A DNA stretch of 10,016 nt from CAYOID01 sp964573115. Its GTDB lineage: Bacteria; Desulfobacterota; Desulfovibrionia; Desulfovibrionales; Desulfothermaceae. The DNA is taken from assembly GCA_964573115.1 (NCBI GenBank), contig CAZNIP010000098.1, positions 1 to 10,016 on the forward strand, read 5' to 3'. This document shows, piece after piece, positions 7,181 through 10,016 of this stretch (its first letter is position 1; the number at the start of each line of letters is the position of its first letter). Below the pieces are notes generated by a model that searched no databases, was not told where the DNA came from, and worked only from the letters and a program-made list of their open reading frames with translations. A program made the translations under genes and the position numbers.

Positions 7181-7962
7181 GCCAGGATGAAGCATCTTCC
7201 TTTGCTGCCCCGGTTGTTGGCCGGATCGTCTCGATTCTCCACAACTGCTTCATCCTCAAGCTCGACTCCAGAACATTCCTTTTTGACTGCCCCTCAGATG
7301 AGCACCTGACATCGGAAGAGGCCCGGCTGATCACGTCCTACATCAGGCATGCCGACCTCACCGTCTTCTGCTCCCACAGTCATGCCGACCACTTCAATGC
7401 CAACATCGCCTCCCTGACCCAGCAGGCTGCCAGAAGAGTGTTTGTCCTCTCAGACGACATTGCCGACATGTTCCCCGAAGCCGTGCCTGAGGGCTCCCTG
7501 ATCGTCGAACCTGACGAGACCCTCACTCTTGATGGCATGACCATCTGCACCCTGACCAGCAACGATCTCGGAGTCGCCTTCCTCGTCTCTGTCCAGGGCC
7601 TGAACATCTATTTTGCCGGTGATCTGGCCAACTGGGTCTGGCCATCCATGCCGCCCAAGGCCAGGGACATGGCTCAGGCCTTTTTCAGCGAATGCCTCCA
7701 GGCCATCGGCCGGGAACACGTCCATGTCGCCTTCTCCAATCTCGACACCCGGCTGGACAACCTGGCCGGCGGCCTGGAGGTCATGCACACCCTGCAACCC
7801 GACATCTTTGTGCCCATGCATGGCTTTGGCGATCCTGCCTGGATGCCTGCGATTTCACCTTTGCTCCGCCATGCCCCCTGCCGTGTCTTTACCTACACCA
7901 AGCCGGGCGATACGCTTTGCTTTCAGCTGCCCAAACATCAAAAACCACTTCACGATTCTTGA
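7177..7962 (+). CDS. MBL-fold (UlaG-like) metal-dependent hydrolase, unknown substrate
   Basis: A 261-residue cytoplasmic protein of the metallo-beta-lactamase fold, substrate unknown. The metal motif SHSHADHF places H67, H69, D71 and H72. Further likely ligands are D149 in YFAGDLANW and H215 in VPMHGFGDPAW. The beta strands GRIVSILHNCFILKLDSRTFLFDC before the motif have the layout of the UlaG/RomA-like branch rather than glyoxalase II or true beta-lactamases. No signal peptide or membrane segment is seen. The start is GTG at 7177 overlapping the cimA stop (GTGA), with AGCAGGA at 7166-7172 as a fair ribosome binding site; no in-frame ATG lies nearby. Being last in a coupled operon with lysC and cimA suggests co-expression with amino-acid synthesis, but gives no direct clue to the reaction. 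The fold is near certain; any specific activity would be a guess. Confidence 0.85.
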   Translation: MSQDEASSFAAPVVGRIVSILHNCFILKLDSRTFLFDCPSDEHLTSEEARLITSYIRHADLTVFCSHSHADHFNANIASLTQQAARRVFVLSDDIADMFPEAVPEGSLIVEPDETLTLDGMTICTLTSNDLGVAFLVSVQGLNIYFAGDLANWVWPSMPPKARDMAQAFFSECLQAIGREHVHVAFSNLDTRLDNLAGGLEVMHTLQPDIFVPMHGFGDPAWMPAISPLLRHAPCRVFTYTKPGDTLCFQLPKHQKPLHDS

Positions 7963-7967
7963 CAGGC

Positions 7968-7997
7968 TTGTCAAAACCTATTAATGAAAACTATTAT
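7968..7997 (+). promoter_or_regulatory. Likely sigma70 promoter of perR
   Basis: TTGTCA at 7968-7973 (five of six matches) and TATTAT at 7992-7997 (five of six) are separated by 18 bases. This is the most AT-rich stretch in the window. Transcription would begin near 8004, leaving a leader of about 100 bases before the preferred perR start. It overlaps the palindrome at 7978-8000. Confidence 0.55.
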
Positions 7998-8000
7998 TAG
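7978..8000. promoter_or_regulatory. Candidate Fur/PerR-family operator upstream of perR
   Basis: CTATTAAT at 7978-7985 and ATTATTAG at 7993-8000 are reverse complements at seven of eight positions, with a seven-base AT-rich spacer. This AT-rich 23-base palindrome covers the -10 region of the likely perR promoter, where a repressor would block RNA polymerase. PerR and Fur commonly regulate their own genes through AT-rich palindromes. It does not match the B. subtilis PerR box exactly, so assignment to PerR is inferred. Confidence 0.5.
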
Positions 8001-8103
8001 TGATCTCAAGGTGACTGCCAGCCAGTCCTGCACTGACCGATCCAGCTGAGCTCACCTGTTCAAGACACGATAGGTGAAGCGATCTCGAGAAAAGGGAGAA
8101 ATT

Positions 8104-8490
8104 TTGGACAAAAAAATGGTACGGGTCACCCCGCAGAGGAAGGTCATCCTGGAGGAGCTTCGCAAGGTGGACACCCATCCCACCGCAGACGAGCTCTATG
8201 AACTGGTCAGGAAGAAAATGCCCAAAATCAGCCTGGGCACGGTGTACCGCAACCTGGACCTGCTCTCGAATCAGAAGGTCATTCAGAAGCTGCACGTTCA
8301 TGAAGGCCAAATGAGGTTCGACGGCAAGGCCCATCCTCACCTCCATATTTACTGCGTCAGGTGCGGACGGGTTGCTGATGTCCAATCGACCAACAATGTG
8401 CCCGACCTGACCAAATCAATCCAGACGGACTTCCACGTTCAGGGGTGCGAACTCGTTTTCTACGGCATCTGCCCGCAATGCCTGCAGTGA
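8104..8490 (+). CDS. perR: PerR-type Fur-family peroxide-responsive repressor
   Basis: Dimeric DNA-binding repressor; in the PerR branch, peroxide oxidises metal-bound histidines and releases DNA. A winged helix, about 1-70, includes RVTPQRKVILEEL and KISLGTVYRNLDLL. Numbering from the TTG start, the regulatory metal ligands are H25, D73, H79, H81 and D92, with spacings 48, 6, 2 and 11, identical to B. subtilis PerR H37, D85, H91, H93 and D104. Aspartate at the last site is the PerR-type residue, where Fur usually has glutamate. Structural zinc cysteines are C84xxC87 and C123xxC126. I chose TTG at 8104 because GGGAG at 8094-8098 lies five bases upstream, giving 128 residues. Alternatives are GTG at 8074 (138 residues, no visible ribosome binding site) and ATG at 8116 (124 residues). 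The next gene, roo, fits an oxygen and peroxide defence role. Fur cannot be excluded without functional data. Confidence 0.88.
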   Translation: MDKKMVRVTPQRKVILEELRKVDTHPTADELYELVRKKMPKISLGTVYRNLDLLSNQKVIQKLHVHEGQMRFDGKAHPHLHIYCVRCGRVADVQSTNNVPDLTKSIQTDFHVQGCELVFYGICPQCLQ

Positions 8491-8529
8491 TGTCCTGCAC
8501 CTGGCCCTGTGCCTGGAAATCATGTTCAC

Positions 8530-8561
8530 AAAAAAGCGTGCTCCGAGTGCGCTTTTTTTTT
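8530..8561 (+). terminator. Intrinsic terminator after perR
   Basis: AAAAAAGCG at 8530-8538 pairs with CGCTTTTTT at 8550-8558. The stem extends through T-G and G-T wobbles and a C-G pair to a five-base loop, and is followed by T to 8561, a run of nine T. This is a classic A-tract/stem/T-tract structure, 40 bases after the perR stop, so roo is probably transcribed separately. The A-tract also makes it a possible bidirectional terminator. Confidence 0.88.
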
Positions 8562-8577
8562 GTTCTCTGACGATGAG

Positions 8578-8606
8578 TTGCCAAATGATCGAGTCGTACT
8601 TATTGT
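8578..8606 (+). promoter_or_regulatory. Possible sigma70 promoter of roo
   Basis: TTGCCA at 8578-8583 (five of six matches) and TATTGT at 8601-8606 (four of six) are separated by 17 bases. It lies between the perR terminator and the roo start, so a leader of about 43 bases is expected. A short perfect palindrome TTGATCAA follows at 8631-8638. No copy of the perR upstream palindrome is seen here. Confidence 0.5.
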
Positions 8607-8655
8607 GACATGAGTGCTTGTTGTGTCGTGTTGATCAAAGATGACGGAGGACCAT

Positions 8656-9858
8656 ATGCGACCTGTAGAAATCAAACCCGGTGTGTTCTGGGTGGGTGCC
8701 GTAGACTGGAACCTGAGAGACTTCCATGGCTATTCCAGAACATCTCAAGGCACCACGTACAATGCCTATCTCGTCGTTGACGAGTCCATCACCCTTTTCG
8801 ATTCGGTTGATGCGAAATACAAGGATGAGCTCCTGTGCCAGATCGCACATGTTGTCGATCCCGAAAAAATCGACACCCTGGTGGTCAACCATGTGGAGCC
8901 CGACCACTCAGGAAGCCTCCCCTACCTTGTCGAGGCCGCAAAACCGAGCAGGATCCTGACCTCCAAAATGGGGGAGAAATTTATTCAGGGTCGGTTCCAC
9001 CCTGAGAACTGGCCTCTTGAAACCGTTGACAACGAACAGACCATCAGCCTCGGCAAGCGTTCCGTCCAGTTCCTTGAGACCCGGATGCTCCACTGGCCCG
9101 ACAGCATGGTCTCGTACATCCCTGAGGAAAAGCTCCTCATTTCCCAGGACGCCTTCGGTCAGAACATCGCTTCCGGGGAGCGGTTTGACGACTGGATCGA
9201 CTGGCCGCAGCTCAAAAGGGAGATGGCCCACTACTACGCCAACATCATCCTCCCCTTTTCAGCCATGGTCCCCAAGGCCTTTCAAAAGATTCAAGACCTC
9301 GGCTGGGACATCGACACCATTGCCCCGGATCATGGACTGATCCTCCAGAAGCACGTGGCCGACACCCTGGCCGCCTACCAGGAGTTCGCCGCCCAGAAGC
9401 CGACTGAAAAAGCGGTCATCATCTACGACACCATGTGGAAGAGCACGGCCAAAATGGCCGAGACCCTGGCCTCCGGCCTTGCGGACCAGGGCATTCAGGT
9501 CAAGCTCTTTCACCTCAAGAGCTGGCACCACTCAGACGTCATGGGTGAGCTCTGGGATGCCGGGGCGCTGCTGGTGGGCTCCTCAACCCACAACAACGGC
9601 ATCTTGCCCCTCGTGGCCGACAACCTGACCTACATCAAGGGCTTGAAGCCCCAGAACAAGCTGGGCTTTTCCTTCGGCTCCTTTGGCTGGAGCGGCGAGA
9701 GCCCGAAAATCATCGCCGACTGGCTGACGGAAATGGGCATGGAGCAGCCGGAACCGCCTTTCAAGGTCAAGCACGCTCCGTCCCACGATGACTTCAAGGC
9801 CCTGGACGAAGTGGCCCAAAAGCTGGCCAGGGCCATCAAGGACCACGCGAACCAGTAA
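8656..9858 (+). CDS. roo: Rubredoxin:oxygen oxidoreductase (flavodiiron protein) Roo
   Basis: Cytoplasmic flavodiiron protein that takes electrons from rubredoxin and reduces O2 to water (some members also reduce nitric oxide), protecting anaerobes. The metallo-beta-lactamase-like domain, about 1-245, holds the diiron ligands H79, E81, D83 (HVEPDH), H146 (RMLHWPDS), D165 (SQDAFG) and H226 (APDHG), the same residue numbers I recall for D. gigas ROO. The flavodoxin domain, about 250-400, shows the FMN phosphate loop YDTMWKSTAKM, SSTHNNGILP and GSFGWSGES. With 400 residues it matches the minimal two-domain class; there is no C-terminal rubredoxin or flavin reductase domain, so it needs a separate rubredoxin, not in this window. 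The ATG at 8656 is chosen because GGAGG at 8646-8650 lies five bases upstream; an in-frame ATG at 8641 would add five residues. The neighbouring perR suggests peroxide or oxygen control. Confidence 0.97.
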   Translation: MRPVEIKPGVFWVGAVDWNLRDFHGYSRTSQGTTYNAYLVVDESITLFDSVDAKYKDELLCQIAHVVDPEKIDTLVVNHVEPDHSGSLPYLVEAAKPSRILTSKMGEKFIQGRFHPENWPLETVDNEQTISLGKRSVQFLETRMLHWPDSMVSYIPEEKLLISQDAFGQNIASGERFDDWIDWPQLKREMAHYYANIILPFSAMVPKAFQKIQDLGWDIDTIAPDHGLILQKHVADTLAAYQEFAAQKPTEKAVIIYDTMWKSTAKMAETLASGLADQGIQVKLFHLKSWHHSDVMGELWDAGALLVGSSTHNNGILPLVADNLTYIKGLKPQNKLGFSFGSFGWSGESPKIIADWLTEMGMEQPEPPFKVKHAPSHDDFKALDEVAQKLARAIKDHANQ

Positions 9859-9879
9859 TCACATCCCCTGCGGAATCTT

Positions 9880-9910
9880 CTGTCAGCCCGGCCGCTGGCC
9901 GGGCTGACAG
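9880..9910 (+). terminator. Perfect 14-bp hairpin after roo, probable terminator
   Basis: CTGTCAGCCCGGCC at 9880-9893 and GGCCGGGCTGACAG at 9897-9910 are exact reverse complements with loop GCT. It lies 22 bases after the roo stop. No T-run follows, so termination efficiency is uncertain; an mRNA 3'-end stabiliser is the alternative. Confidence 0.65.
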
Positions 9911-9914
9911 TCGA

Positions 9915-9938
9915 GGGTTGAGGGTGGATGGTTGAGGG
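9915..9938. repeat. Degenerate GGGTTGA heptad repeat
   Basis: Three consecutive seven-base units, GGGTTGA, GGGTGGA and TGGTTGA (9915-9935), are followed by GGG. The tract directly follows the post-roo hairpin. It has no open frame of interest and is strongly G-biased on this strand. Function unknown. From here to the window end I see no gene, only a small CCCGAC/GTCGGG hairpin at 9950-9963. Confidence 0.5.
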
Positions 9939-10016
9939 AAGAAAAGATGCCCGACGTGTCGGGAAGGGCCTTGACTCGGCCAGTCTGATCAGGGCAGAAA
10001 CTTTCGAGGCTGCTCC

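Noticed and set aside
5696..7195. Open frame of 499 codons on the minus strand opposite cimA
   Set aside because: It is antisense to a full-length, clearly homologous cimA. Its translation is rich in G, V, D and Q as expected for a GC-rich shadow frame, and I recognise no domain.
7959..7974. TTGACA/TGTCAA palindrome at the MBL gene stop as a terminator or as a -35 element
   Set aside because: The six-bp stem has no T-run, and TTGACA at 7959 has no acceptable -10 at 16-18 bases; the promoter using TTGTCA at 7968 fits better.
7984..8049. Small ORF of 21 codons (MKTIISDLKV...) in the perR leader
   Set aside because: No ribosome binding site precedes it, and its start lies upstream of the predicted transcription start near 8004.
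1..10016. CRISPR arrays, tRNA or rRNA genes, insertion sequences, phage or toxin-antitoxin genes
   Set aside because: No regularly spaced repeats, tRNA-like cloverleaf, transposase motifs or terminal inverted repeats were recognised; nearly all sequence is covered by conserved genes.

Overview
The window looks like chromosomal DNA from a sulfate-reducing bacterium of the Desulfovibrio type (Desulfovibrionales). This is an inference from four things: a flavodiiron rubredoxin:oxygen oxidoreductase whose six iron ligands fall at the residue numbers I recall for Desulfovibrio gigas ROO, an adjacent PerR-type regulator, a citramalate-route isoleucine enzyme beside aspartokinase, and GC-rich coding sequence. 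All nine genes are on the + strand and all look intact.

Positions 1-1460 hold pdxJ (vitamin B6 synthesis) and acpS (acyl-carrier-protein activation), separated by 253 bases in which I see no convincing gene. A perfect 12-bp inverted repeat spans the acpS stop codon. A short dispersed-type palindrome lies before the next gene.

Positions 1592-7962 hold six genes. The first is a bifunctional NAD(P)H-hydrate repair enzyme. After about 200 noncoding bases ending in a perfect 11-bp hairpin come five genes whose stop and start codons overlap (TGATG, ATGA, ATGA, GTGA): a two-CBS-domain protein, tsaE (tRNA t6A synthesis), lysC (aspartokinase), cimA (citramalate synthase) and a metallo-beta-lactamase-fold protein of unknown substrate. 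This run is almost certainly co-transcribed and translationally coupled. lysC and cimA together feed aspartate-family amino acids and isoleucine. lysC also carries a strong internal ribosome binding site and in-frame ATG, predicting a separate regulatory beta subunit.

Positions 7963-9858 hold an oxidative-stress pair. perR has all five regulatory metal ligands and both zinc CxxC motifs, and a promoter-overlapping palindrome lies upstream of it. A clean intrinsic terminator follows perR, and roo then has its own likely promoter. PerR probably senses peroxide; Roo reduces oxygen to water in the cytoplasm.

The last 158 bases contain a perfect 14-bp hairpin followed by degenerate GGGTTGA heptads and no gene. 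The window is mainly conserved housekeeping and stress-defence DNA. I did not find a wholly new system; the points most worth checking are regulatory: the internal lysC start, the hairpin touching the CBS-gene ribosome binding site, and the perR operator.
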